From: Agreia sp. Leaf210
GTDB taxonomy: Bacteria; Actinomycetota; Actinomycetes; Actinomycetales; Microbacteriaceae
Direction of reading: 5' to 3'
NCBI RefSeq assembly: GCF_001421485.1
Contig: NZ_LMKK01000001.1
Span: 1,040,361-1,104,360 of the forward strand
Length of the DNA: 64,000 bases
A program made the translations under genes and the position numbers. Within the stretch, counting starts at the first letter, position 1, and each line of letters starts with the position of its first letter. Of the stretch, positions 8,209 through 16,328 are shown one piece after another. The notes beneath the pieces were generated by a model that saw only the letters and a list, made by a program, of their open reading frames with translations, did no database searches and was not told the origin of the DNA.

Positions 8209-10094
8209 CTCGAGACCGGGAGCATCGCGCCCGCGAAGAACTTCGAGAGCTCGTCGCGAGCCGTGAGCGGCAGCACGTGGGCCACGTACTGATCGGGGCG
8301 AACCACCACGACACACCCCTCTGATGCAGAGATACCCCGCTCGGCGAAGATGCTGCGCTCCGGCGCGGCCGCGTAGACCTTCTCGTAGTCGATCAGGCCA
8401 AACGGTCCGGTCCGCGGCAGGAACACCGTCGGCACCGCGGCGATGTCGACGTCGACGTGGGCCTCGGGGTACACGACCTTCACGTCGAAGACGCCATCGA
8501 ACTCGACGCCGGGTGCGACGTGTCGAACGAGGGGTGACTCCGGTGCACGCTCCAGCCACTCGGCCCACGCGGCCAGGGTTTCGCGACCGCCATCCGCCTG
8601 TGCGGCCGGAAAGGCGTACAGCCTCCATCGGCCATCGGCCTGGGCGTGGTGCCCGAGGTGAAGGGGGTTTCCGTCGGCCACGCGAACGACCGGGGCGGAC
8701 TTGAAGCGCTTACCGAGGGGAAAGCCCTCGGCCAGGCCCTGGTGCGCGGAGTCGCCGATCAGCATCGACGGCTCGTACTGGGTCATGAAGCCGGCCGGGA
8801 ATTCGATCGTGCGAACGTAGAACTCGGCGAGCTCTTCGGGGTTCTCGAACTCCTCCGGCTTCTTGGCCATCAGCGTCGACCACTCCTTGTCGAAGTCGAT
8901 CAGGTTCTTCGCGATGACCTGCCTCTCTTCGGAGTACGTCTTCAACAGCTCCTCCGACGCGCGGCCGGTCAGTACGTGCGCGAGCTTCCAGCCGAGATTG
9001 AAGCCGTCCTGCATCGAGACGTTCATGCCCTGCCCGGCCTTCGCGCTGTGGGTGTGGCAGGCGTCACCCGTGATGAAGACGTGCGGGCTGCGATCGTCGC
9101 CCTCGGGCACCTCGTCGAACTTGTCGGTGAGCCGGTGGCCGACCTCGTAGACGCTGTACCAGGCCACGTCTTTCACATCGAGCGTGTACGGATGCAGGAT
9201 GGAGTTCGCCTTCTCGATCGCCGTCTCGACCGTGGTTGTGCGCACCGCGCCGTTGTCGCCCGCGGCCACCTCGCCGAGGTCGACGTACATACGAAAGAGG
9301 TGCCCACCCTCGCGGGGGATGTGCAGGATGCTGCCCGACTGCGATTGGATCGCGCACTTGGTGCGGATGTCGGGAAAGTCGGTGACGGCCAGCGTGTCCA
9401 TCACGGCCCACGCGTGCGCGGCCGAGGCGCCCACGAGCTTGCGGCCGATCGCCTCGCGCACACCGCTGCGGGCGCCATCGCATCCGACCACGTACTTGGC
9501 GCGCACCTGCCTCGTCTGCCCGGCGCGCTCGCCCGCGGTCTCACGAAGGGTGACCAGCACCGGATACTCGGCCTCGTCGTCGACCACAAGCGTCACGAAC
9601 TCGAAGCCGTAGTCGATGTCCATGCGGGCCGGCGCGTTGCGTGCCACCTCGGCGAAGTAGTCGAGCACACGGGCCTGATTCACGATGAGGTGGGGAAACT
9701 CGCTTACCCCGGTCGCGTCGTCGACCGCGCGGGCCGAGCGATGGATGCGGCTCGGGTCAGTGGGGTCGGGCGACCAGAAGGTCATCTCGCTGATCTGGTA
9801 GGCCTCGGCGGTGATCCGGTCGGCGAAACCGAAGGCCTGAAAGGTCTCGACACTGCGGGCCTGGATGCCGTCGGCCTGGCCGATGGCCAGCCGCTCGGGC
9901 CGGCGCTCGACGATGCGGGCGTCGATGTCGGGGAACTGCGCGAGCTGAGCGGCGAGGATCATGCCCGCGGGCCCCGATCCGACGATCAGCACGTCGACCT
10001 GGTCTGGCAGCTCGCTCGGTCGATTCAGCCCTACACCGGCAGCGGGCGCGATGCGGGGATCGCCGGATACGTAACCATGGTGGTGGAATTGCAT
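8202..10094 (-). CDS. FAD-dependent aromatic monooxygenase, MobA/phenol hydroxylase type
   Basis: A 630-residue class A flavoprotein hydroxylase. The FAD-binding GSGPAG is at 39-44, the DG motif (VVGCDGARSGVR) at about 206, the GD motif (FITGDACHTHSAKAGQGMN) at 343, and the C-terminal 180 residues form the thioredoxin-like domain of phenol hydroxylases. It resembles 3-hydroxybenzoate 4-monooxygenase (MobA), including the N-terminal MQFHHHGY segment, which supports the start at 10094 preceded by GGAG at nine bases. Next to a homoprotocatechuate pathway that lacks hpaBC, it may ortho-hydroxylate a hydroxyphenylacetate or hydroxybenzoate; the substrate is inferred only. It is divergent from the IclR gene over a perfect inverted repeat. 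ATGs at 10115 and 10127 are alternative starts. Confidence 0.88.
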   Translation of the reverse strand: MQFHHHGYVSGDPRIAPAAGVGLNRPSELPDQVDVLIVGSGPAGMILAAQLAQFPDIDARIVERRPERLAIGQADGIQARSVETFQAFGFADRITAEAYQISEMTFWSPDPTDPSRIHRSARAVDDATGVSEFPHLIVNQARVLDYFAEVARNAPARMDIDYGFEFVTLVVDDEAEYPVLVTLRETAGERAGQTRQVRAKYVVGCDGARSGVREAIGRKLVGASAAHAWAVMDTLAVTDFPDIRTKCAIQSQSGSILHIPREGGHLFRMYVDLGEVAAGDNGAVRTTTVETAIEKANSILHPYTLDVKDVAWYSVYEVGHRLTDKFDEVPEGDDRSPHVFITGDACHTHSAKAGQGMNVSMQDGFNLGWKLAHVLTGRASEELLKTYSEERQVIAKNLIDFDKEWSTLMAKKPEEFENPEELAEFYVRTIEFPAGFMTQYEPSMLIGDSAHQGLAEGFPLGKRFKSAPVVRVADGNPLHLGHHAQADGRWRLYAFPAAQADGGRETLAAWAEWLERAPESPLVRHVAPGVEFDGVFDVKVVYPEAHVDVDIAAVPTVFLPRTGPFGLIDYEKVYAAAPERSIFAERGISASEGCVVVVRPDQYVAHVLPLTARDELSKFFAGAMLPVSSQ

Positions 10095-10135
10095 GAGATG
10101 CTGCTCCGTCTTCATTGACCGGGCCATCGCCGGCC

Positions 10136-10186
10136 TTGTTCCGCCGGATGGGTTCGTTCTATAATCGAACGCAGTGTTCGATTATC
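10136..10186. promoter_or_regulatory. IclR operator and divergent promoters
   Basis: Positions 10161-10170 (ATAATCGAAC) and 10176-10185 form a perfect 10-bp inverted repeat with a 5-bp spacer, the size and shape of IclR-family operators. A plus-strand promoter TTGTTC (10136-10141), 18 bp, TATAAT (10160-10165) overlaps the left arm and would drive the IclR gene. On the minus strand GATAAT (10181-10186) overlaps the right arm and can serve the monooxygenase gene. One regulator could therefore control both directions. Confidence 0.7.
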
Positions 10187-10246
10187 GTTCGCTGGAGCGT
10201 AGCGCGACACTCGTGCCGACGCAATCATCTCGATCCCGGGAGCAGC

Positions 10247-10960
10247 ATGAGCACCCTCGACTCCGCGGCCGGCTCGGTCTCGCAGACCCTTGATCGCGGA
10301 ATCCGCATCCTGGAATTACTGGCCGATGCCCGCCGCCCGCAGAGCATTGACGACATCGCCGCAGCCCTCGAGGTGCATCGCTCGGTGGCCTACCGGCTCA
10401 TCCGAACGCTCGAAGCGCACGGTCTCGTGGTGCGAGAGACGTCGGGCCGACTGCAGCTCGGTGCGCGTCTGGCCGCCCTGGCCGCCGGCGTCGCGCACGA
10501 TCTGCAGGCCGAGGCCCTACCCGAACTCACGGCAGCCGCGAACGATCTCGGCATGACGTGCTTCCTCGTCGTGCTCGACCGCGACGAGTGTGTGACGCTC
10601 ACGAGCATCGAGCCGCGACACGCGGTGGCGACGGTCGCTCAGCGGCCAGGCACGCGGCATCCGGTCACCGTCGGAGCGCCGGGCAAGGCCATACTCGCCC
10701 AGCTGCCCGAACGGGACTGGCCGACGGGAGTCGACGAGGCGCTGGCCACCGAGGTGCGCGAGGCCGCCACGAGACGCTGGGCGGAGAGCCAGAACGAGGT
10801 CATCTCGAGCCTGCACGCCGTGGCGGTTCCCCTGTCGATCCGTGGGCGCGCACCCGCCGCGATCGCCGCGGTATACCTGCCGAACGGTCACGAGGCGGCG
10901 GCCGTGGCCGAGCGGCTCACCCGATCCGCGAGCGCGGTTCGCGCCGCGCTCGGTGCCTGA
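10247..10960 (+). CDS. IclR family transcriptional regulator
   Basis: A 237-residue protein with an N-terminal winged helix (LDRGIRILELLADARRPQSI, then DDIAAALEVHRSVAYRLIRTL) and a C-terminal IclR effector domain of GAF type (VTVGAPGKAILAQLP, SLHAVAVPL). Such regulators sense aromatic or related acids and control catabolic genes. The ATG at 10247 is preceded by GGGAG at five bases. The gene is divergent from the flavin monooxygenase, with a perfect inverted repeat between them, so it most likely regulates that gene and itself. It ends 6 bp from the end of the convergent cupin gene. Confidence 0.92.
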   Translation: MSTLDSAAGSVSQTLDRGIRILELLADARRPQSIDDIAAALEVHRSVAYRLIRTLEAHGLVVRETSGRLQLGARLAALAAGVAHDLQAEALPELTAAANDLGMTCFLVVLDRDECVTLTSIEPRHAVATVAQRPGTRHPVTVGAPGKAILAQLPERDWPTGVDEALATEVREAATRRWAESQNEVISSLHAVAVPLSIRGRAPAAIAAVYLPNGHEAAAVAERLTRSASAVRAALGA

Positions 10961-10966
10961 CGAGGC

Positions 10967-11803
10967 CTACCGCGGCGTCGCGCGGGCTCGTTCCGCCTCG
11001 ATGAGGCGCTCGAACGCCTCGGCGTAGCTCACGCGCACCCGCTCCCATGAGGCGCCCATGTCGATCAGCGTCGGGTCGTCGATCGGCAGCGCGTAGCCCG
11101 CCTGGGCGTGCGGCACCGGGTCGCCGGGAAGGACGAGGGTCTGGATGTAGGCACCCGTGTCGACGTTGAAGGTCAGCGTGTGCGACGCCACATTGCGGTC
11201 CCAGTCATCCGACGGCCACGACAGGAATGAGACGTGCTGGGGAGGCATGCCGTCGCCGAGCGGAGTGGCCGAGACGTAGCTTCCGTAGTGCTCCTCACCC
11301 GGAGAGAGGATCTTGTATGCGCCGTTGTCGAGGTAGATGAGCAGAGCCTCGGGAAAGGGTTTGGGCCCGTACATCGCGGTGTAGCGGAAGGCCTGCGCGA
11401 AGACGGGCTTACCGAGCGGCACGGCGACCGACGAAGCGCCCGACTGGGGAGTGGCCGCTGAAGCCTTCTCGCCCGGGGCCGGGCACGGCACGGCAGCCTC
11501 GGAGCCTGCCGGGATGTGCGACAAGAAGAGAAGCTCGGCCTCGGCGTCGCCCGTGCTGTTCGCGATGTGGGCGATGTCGGGCTTCTCGACGAGCGGCGTC
11601 GCGATCTCGAAGATGCTGTCGCGATCCGCGGTCGAGTGGCTGATGGCGCCGCGCACCAGAAAGCCCGTCTGCCAGCCGTCGTGATAGTGCCATCCGGTCG
11701 ACGTGCCGCTGGGAAGCACGACGCGACGCACCTCGAACCGGCTTCCATCGGGACTCTGGATGCTGGCGATAATCTCAGTCGACGGCGATTCCGGTTCGTT
11801 CAC
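10967..11803 (-). CDS. cupin-domain protein of unknown function
   Basis: A 278-residue protein. The N-terminal 120 residues form a cupin: GWHYHDG with His39 and His41, a later VEKPDIAHIANSTG and LLFLSHIPAG. The C-terminal half (about 140-270) has no domain I recognise; it is rich in aromatic residues (EEHYGSYVSATP, FLSWPSDDW) and may be a second degenerate barrel. No signal peptide. The GTG at 11803 is chosen because GGAG lies five bases upstream. It converges with the IclR gene. A link to aromatic catabolism is suggested only by position. Confidence 0.75.
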   Translation of the reverse strand: MNEPESPSTEIIASIQSPDGSRFEVRRVVLPSGTSTGWHYHDGWQTGFLVRGAISHSTADRDSIFEIATPLVEKPDIAHIANSTGDAEAELLFLSHIPAGSEAAVPCPAPGEKASAATPQSGASSVAVPLGKPVFAQAFRYTAMYGPKPFPEALLIYLDNGAYKILSPGEEHYGSYVSATPLGDGMPPQHVSFLSWPSDDWDRNVASHTLTFNVDTGAYIQTLVLPGDPVPHAQAGYALPIDDPTLIDMGASWERVRVSYAEAFERLIEAERARATPR

Positions 11804-12068
11804 GAACGCTCCCTGTCTGCTTCGCGTCGAGGCGATGCCGTCGACGGTGGGGCCGCTCCTCGCGGGCAGTTCATTTTCGGGGGCTGTCCTGGCCGAAGCC
11901 TGACATCGCGGCTCTCAGCACACACCGGGCGCACCGACACCGTGTGTTCACGTCTACGACAGCGGCCGGTCACGTGGGCGACATAGCCTTCGCCTGTCGT
12001 GAACGCGACCACCCGTCTCGCGCCACCTGCTTACCCCTGCGTGCGCGACCTTCCCGCACAGGATTCCG

Positions 12069-13775
12069 ATGCTGACCAAGACCCCCTTCTCCGCGAGCTC
12101 CCGAGCTCGATCCCGCACACTCCTCGTCGCCGCGAGCACACTCGTCCTGGTGCTTGCGGGTTCGGCGGCACCCGCCTTGGCGGCATCCGGTACCGACACG
12201 GGCACCGACCCCGCATCGGACCGCACGTACTACAGCAGCAAGACGCCCTACGTGCCGCAGCAGACACCCGCCGAGCTGCAGGCGCCACCGGTCGGATTCG
12301 TGCCCGTCTACACGGAGTCGGTGGCCCGCCACGGATCGCGAGCGCTGTCGAGCTTCAAGTACGACTCGCTGACCACACAGGTCTGGGAGCAGGCTCGTTC
12401 GGAGGGCGCTCTCACCGAGCTGGGCAGCACCCTCGGCCCCGAAGTGCAGAAGCTGACGGCCGCGAACCAGAAGCTCGGCTACGGCAACCTCACCGGCCAG
12501 GGCGCGACCCAGCACCGCGGCATCGGCAGCAGGGTCGTCGAGCGGCTCCCCACGCTGTTCGCGGGCATCGATGCCGGAACGGACACCGTAGCCGTCGAGA
12601 GCTCGGGCGAGGCCAGGGCCACGGCATCCGGCAAGGCATTCGAGAAGGGCATGGAGCAGGCCGACCCGCTGATCGCCTCCCACCTGCCCGCCGCCATCGC
12701 GAAGCGCCCCGACACCCTCTACTTTCACAAAGAAGACATCAACGCCGACTACCAGGAGTACGCCGAAAGCGCGAAGGTCAGCGACGCGGTCGACGCCATC
12801 TACGACCAGCCCCGCAGCCACGAGGCCTCGCGTGAGGTGCTCGAGCGGCTATACACACCCGCGTTCGTCGACCGGCTCGCGGCCGGCGCCTACCACTTCG
12901 TGGACGGCGGCGACGGCAAGACGACCGTCGACAACGAGGTCGACGCGGCAATGATGCTCTACAACCTCTACATCATCGCGCCCGACATGGCCGAGGAGGT
13001 GCAGGTCGACTTCGACCGCTACTTCGCCGGTGCAGACGCCGAGTGGTTCGCGTACCTGCTCGACTCCGACGACTTCTACGGCAAGGGCCCCGCCTTCGCG
13101 GGAAGCGACATCACCTACAAGATGGCTACGCCCCTGCTCACCGATTTTCTCGACTCGATCGACGCGCGGCTCGCCGGCTCCACCACGGCGGCGACCTTCC
13201 GCTTCGCCCACGCCGAGACGATCATCCCGTTCGCGGCGCTGATCGGCCTGCCCGGCTCGACCCAGCCCGTGACACCGGATGCGCCGTATTCATACGCCAC
13301 GAACGCCTGGCGCGGCGAGACAGTCACCCCCATGGCGGCGAACGTGCAGTGGGACGTCTTTCGAGACGCCAGCGGTCGCGCCATCGTGCGCATGCTCTAC
13401 AACGAGCGCGAGATCGCCTTCCGCTCTAGCTGCACACCGATCGCCCCCGGCTCCCTCTTCTACGACGTGAGCGAGGTGCGCCGCTGCATCACGGGGCAGG
13501 TCGCGGATGCCTCCGTCGCTCCCCCGAGCGCGATCTCCGATCCGGCCGCCCCCGCGGCAGGCGGCACGAATGGCTCTGCCACTCTCGCGGCGACGGGCGA
13601 GGATGCGACGCAGCGCGATCTGCTCATCGGCTTCGCCGTCGCTCTGCTCGCCGCCGGTGCGATCGTGCTGCGCAGAAACCGGAGGCACCACACGCGTCCG
13701 ACACCGGCTAATGTGCATGGGCATGACGTCATCGCGTTCTCGGGGCCGCGGGGAGGCACATCCCCGCTCCGGTGA
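12069..13775 (+). CDS. cell-wall-anchored histidine acid phosphatase (MINPP/phytase type)
   Basis: A 568-residue secreted protein. It has a signal peptide (residues 1-38, ending ALA), the histidine-phosphatase RHGSR loop at 87-91 and an HAE motif at 381-383, the proton-donor signature of multiple inositol polyphosphate phosphatases rather than the HD of other acid phosphatases. The C-terminus carries LAATG at 506-510, a hydrophobic helix at about 517-533 and RRNRRHH: a sorting signal of the LAxTG type used by actinobacterial class E sortases. The predicted role is phosphate release from phytate at the cell surface. An unusually long 28-residue tail follows the basic cluster. AGGA precedes the ATG. 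The 3' end overlaps the PAP2 gene. Confidence 0.85.
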   Translation: MLTKTPFSASSRARSRTLLVAASTLVLVLAGSAAPALAASGTDTGTDPASDRTYYSSKTPYVPQQTPAELQAPPVGFVPVYTESVARHGSRALSSFKYDSLTTQVWEQARSEGALTELGSTLGPEVQKLTAANQKLGYGNLTGQGATQHRGIGSRVVERLPTLFAGIDAGTDTVAVESSGEARATASGKAFEKGMEQADPLIASHLPAAIAKRPDTLYFHKEDINADYQEYAESAKVSDAVDAIYDQPRSHEASREVLERLYTPAFVDRLAAGAYHFVDGGDGKTTVDNEVDAAMMLYNLYIIAPDMAEEVQVDFDRYFAGADAEWFAYLLDSDDFYGKGPAFAGSDITYKMATPLLTDFLDSIDARLAGSTTAATFRFAHAETIIPFAALIGLPGSTQPVTPDAPYSYATNAWRGETVTPMAANVQWDVFRDASGRAIVRMLYNEREIAFRSSCTPIAPGSLFYDVSEVRRCITGQVADASVAPPSAISDPAAPAAGGTNGSATLAATGEDATQRDLLIGFAVALLAAGAIVLRRNRRHHTRPTPANVHGHDVIAFSGPRGGTSPLR

Positions 13776-14643
13776 TGCACGCTCGACGCCCGTCGTCGCC
13801 GGTCGCCCGGCCCGTCGATGGTTCGTCACGGCCGTCGTTGCGGTCGTGCTCCTGCTCGGCGTCTACATCGTCGCCGTGCTCACACCGTGGGGACAGCACT
13901 GGGAGAACTCGGCACTGACGGGCTCCGACCGGGCCTCGCCCGAGGAACAGGCGCAGGCTCTGGATGCCCTGGCGGCGATTCAGATCTGGTCACTGGCTGC
14001 TGCCCTCGCCGCGATAGCGGTGATCGGCCTGCTCAGGCGTCAGGCACGCACAACAGTCATCGCCCTCGCCGTCGTCCTCGCTGGCGCCGGGGGTACGGAG
14101 GCGCTGAAGCGCTGGATTCTGCCGCGCCCGGATCTCGTTGAGGCACCCGTCGATCTCGTTCAGAACAGCTTTCCGAGCGGACACACGGCCATCGCGATGA
14201 CCACGATGGTGGCGGTGTTTCTCGTCGTGCCCTACCGGTGGCGCGGCTGGGCGATGTTCGTCGTCATGACGTGGGCGACCAGCATCGGGCAGTACACCGT
14301 CACCGCGCACTGGCACCGATTGTCAGACACCGTCGGTGCTGATCTCATCGCGGTGATCCTCGGCAGCATCGCGGCCTTCTGGCTGCACCGTCGACGGCTC
14401 GTGCGCGTCGTTGTCGCGCGTCGGTACGGCGGACGGGTCGTCTACGTCGTCGTGACAGCGGTTCTGGGAACCCTCTCTCTGGGGCTGGGAGCGCTTCTGG
14501 TCTGGGTGTCGATCAACCAGGAGATCTCCGGCGGTTCGGGCGATCACAACGCATTCCTGGCCACGCAGGTATTGGCAGGCGCCTTCTCGACCGCTGCAGC
14601 GCTGGTCTACTGGGCGACGTGGCATCGGCTCGAGGTCGCCTAG
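13711..14643 (+). CDS. PAP2-family membrane phosphatase
   Basis: About 310 residues with several membrane helices and the PAP2 phosphatase motifs: KRWILPRP (C1), SFPSGHTAIAM (C2) and TAHWHRLSDTVGAD (C3, with His and Asp). Family members dephosphorylate lipid phosphates such as phosphatidate or undecaprenyl pyrophosphate on the outer face of the membrane. The start is uncertain: in-frame ATGs at 13711, 13717 and 13723 all lie inside the end of the phosphatase gene, and none has a clear ribosome-binding site, so coupling to the upstream gene is likely. Pairing with a surface phytase suggests a phosphate-scavenging unit, but that is inference. Confidence 0.86.
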   Translation: MCMGMTSSRSRGRGEAHPRSGDARSTPVVAGRPARRWFVTAVVAVVLLLGVYIVAVLTPWGQHWENSALTGSDRASPEEQAQALDALAAIQIWSLAAALAAIAVIGLLRRQARTTVIALAVVLAGAGGTEALKRWILPRPDLVEAPVDLVQNSFPSGHTAIAMTTMVAVFLVVPYRWRGWAMFVVMTWATSIGQYTVTAHWHRLSDTVGADLIAVILGSIAAFWLHRRRLVRVVVARRYGGRVVYVVVTAVLGTLSLGLGALLVWVSINQEISGGSGDHNAFLATQVLAGAFSTAAALVYWATWHRLEVA

Positions 14644-14683
14644 CCCACACCCTGCCTCTGTGCGCTGCTGGCCGTGGATACAC

Positions 14684-14719
14684 AAAAACCCGCTTGGCCA
14701 GAACAGCCGAGCGGGTTTC
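14684..14719 (-). terminator. intrinsic terminator of tRNA-Ser(GCU)
   Basis: A 9-bp perfect stem (AAACCCGCT at 14686-14694 and AGCGGGTTT at 14711-14719) is followed, on the minus strand, by a run of five T. It lies 24 bp beyond the 3' end of the tRNA gene, so it is a classical Rho-independent terminator for it, and may also stop the PAP2 transcript from the other side. Confidence 0.85.
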
Positions 14720-14742
14720 ACCGAGTGATGAAAACGTAGTGC

Positions 14743-14831
14743 GGAGACGGAGGGATTTGAACCCTCGGTGGGGTTTCCCCCACTCCACCTTAGCAGGGTG
14801 GTGCACTAGGCCGGACTATGCGACGTCTCCT
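14743..14831 (-). tRNA. tRNA-Ser (anticodon GCU)
   Basis: On the minus strand the acceptor stem GGAGACG/CGTCTCC pairs perfectly, the anticodon loop CTGCTAA gives anticodon GCT, and a long variable arm and a T arm with GGTTCAAATCC follow, making a class II tRNA. The discriminator is G at 14743 and CCA is not encoded. It reads AGC/AGU codons. A terminator follows at 14684-14719. Confidence 0.95.
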
Positions 14832-14891
14832 TGGCTTGCGCCTCAGCAATCATAGCCGACCTCGGCCGAATCTCTACTTCCGGCCTATAGC

Positions 14892-16121
14892 TCAGTAGTC
14901 GAAGCCCTTGGTGCAGGTGTATTCGGCGGCCGATTGGCCGGTGATGCTGTTCGGCAGCACGGTCGCGGCCGAGCCCGGGTCGGCGGTGGTGCCGGATGCC
15001 GGGGGCAGGGCATTCGGATCGACCTCGGCTCCCACGCCGGTGTTGCCCGCCTCCGCGACGATCGGCTGATCGGCCCGGATGGCGGCGAACATAGCCTCGG
15101 CATCGGCGGCGTTGGGTTGCACCTTTCCGGCGTACACGCCCGAGCCACCCGTCGACCCCGGATAGGCGTAGAACCCGATGTCCTCGAGCGGGATGTCTTT
15201 GAGGGCGAGGGCGATCGACACCATGGTGTCGGGCGAGCTCAAGCTCGTCGAGATCTGCATGTTGCTCGCGGCCGCCTTGGCCAGACCGTAGAGCTTGGTG
15301 ACGTCGGTGAGCGTGTCCGAGCTCTTGATGGTGCGCACGAGCGACGACAAGAAGACCTGCTGCGAGCTGATGCGACCCAGGTCGCCGCCGTCGCCGACGC
15401 CGTGTCTGGATCTCAGGTACTGCAGCGCATCCACACCCTGCAGCTGGTGCGTACCCGCGGGCAGATGGGTGTTCGTCCACTCGTCGTCGATGGGCGACGC
15501 CACGCACACGGGCACGCCGCCGACAGCGTTCGACATCTCGATCACGCCGTTGAACTGCACCTCGGCGGCGAAGGGGATCTCGAGCCCGGTGAGCTTCTCG
15601 ACCGTGAGCACGGTGCACGGCAGGCCGCCGTAGAGCAGGGTGACGTTGATGGGCTGCGCCGACATCGCATCGCTCGTGCCGCCCTCGCCATCGGGGCATT
15701 CGGGGATCGACACGACGAGGTCGCGCGGAAAGCTGATGACCGAGGCGCTCGAGTGATCCTGCGAGATGTGCAGGAGCATCGTCACGTCGTTCAGGTTCGA
15801 GGTCTCGTCGCCGTAGGCCTCGCCTTGACCCACGCGACTGTCGCTGCCGACGAGCAGCAGATTCACCCCTCCGTCGATGGCCGCGATGTTGGGCGGTGCC
15901 GCGTCGGTCTTGTCACCCTCGAGGGCGACGACGGTGAGATCGTTGCGCACGTCCCAGGTGGCGATCGCAGCAATCGAGACCCCGCTGACGAGAAACACGG
16001 CCAGCGCGAGACCGACGACCCTGAAGAACGAGGCGATCGCGGTCGATGTGCGCTGCCGACCATGGCGAATGGCGGTGGGTCGAGACGAGGGCGTGCGTCG
16101 ACGCGATGAATCTGCCCTCAC
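14892..16121 (-). CDS. LytR-CpsA-Psr (LCP) family cell-wall glycopolymer transferase
   Basis: A 409-residue membrane-anchored protein with an Arg-rich cytoplasmic N-terminus, one helix at about 35-55 (VVGLALAVFLVSGVSIAAIA) and an extracellular LCP domain. Seen are LLLVGSDSR, DVTMLLHI, VISFPRDLVVSIP, GGVPVC, LDALQYLRSR-like VDALQYLRSRHG and GDLGR. LCP proteins transfer teichoic-acid-like or other glycopolymers from lipid carriers to peptidoglycan. The GTG at 16121 has AAAGGA six bases upstream. It lies between two tRNA-Ser genes on the same strand. The last 60 residues (after EDIGFYAYPG) hold a low-complexity Pro/Ala/Thr stretch. Confidence 0.92.
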   Translation of the reverse strand: MRADSSRRRTPSSRPTAIRHGRQRTSTAIASFFRVVGLALAVFLVSGVSIAAIATWDVRNDLTVVALEGDKTDAAPPNIAAIDGGVNLLLVGSDSRVGQGEAYGDETSNLNDVTMLLHISQDHSSASVISFPRDLVVSIPECPDGEGGTSDAMSAQPINVTLLYGGLPCTVLTVEKLTGLEIPFAAEVQFNGVIEMSNAVGGVPVCVASPIDDEWTNTHLPAGTHQLQGVDALQYLRSRHGVGDGGDLGRISSQQVFLSSLVRTIKSSDTLTDVTKLYGLAKAAASNMQISTSLSSPDTMVSIALALKDIPLEDIGFYAYPGSTGGSGVYAGKVQPNAADAEAMFAAIRADQPIVAEAGNTGVGAEVDPNALPPASGTTADPGSAATVLPNSITGQSAAEYTCTKGFDY

Positions 16122-16137
16122 TCGGTCCTTTCATGCA

Positions 16138-16158
16138 CATGGTCTCGGATCGACCATG
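16138..16158. repeat. perfect hairpin between tRNA-Ser(UGA) and LCP gene
   Basis: CATGGTC (16138-16144) and GACCATG (16152-16158) form a 7-bp perfect inverted repeat with a 7-bp spacer. It follows the 3' end of tRNA-Ser(UGA) and precedes the LCP start codon. It could be a tRNA terminator without a T-run or an operator for the LCP gene; the sequence does not decide. Confidence 0.5.
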
Positions 16159-16173
16159 GTCATCGGGGTGGAA

Positions 16174-16261
16174 TGGCGGAGGGCTAGGGATTCGAACCCT
16201 AGAGACATTTCTGCCCACCAGTTTTCAAGACTGGCTCCATCGGCCGCTCGGACAGCCCTCC
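16174..16261 (-). tRNA. tRNA-Ser (anticodon UGA)
   Basis: Minus-strand class II tRNA: acceptor GGAGGGC/GCCCTCC, anticodon loop CTTGAAA with anticodon TGA, a variable stem-loop, a T arm with GGTTCGAATCC, discriminator G and an encoded CCA at 16174-16176. It reads UCA and wobble UCN codons. It lies 67 bp downstream of the HAD gene in the serS cluster. Confidence 0.96.
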
Positions 16262-16328
16262 TTGCCCGGCAGAACCAGACAAGCCACGATTCTAACCGAA
16301 CCGCATCCGTCGGTGGGTCAGGCAGTTC

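Noticed and set aside
8202-11803. Integrated catabolic genomic island
   Set aside because: No integrase, tRNA-adjacent repeats or compositional break is visible around the aromatic genes.
13507-13710. Longer N-terminus for the PAP2 protein
   Set aside because: The added stretch is Arg/Ser/Pro-rich shadow translation of the phosphatase gene without a signal or helix; ATG 13711 or later fits the family.
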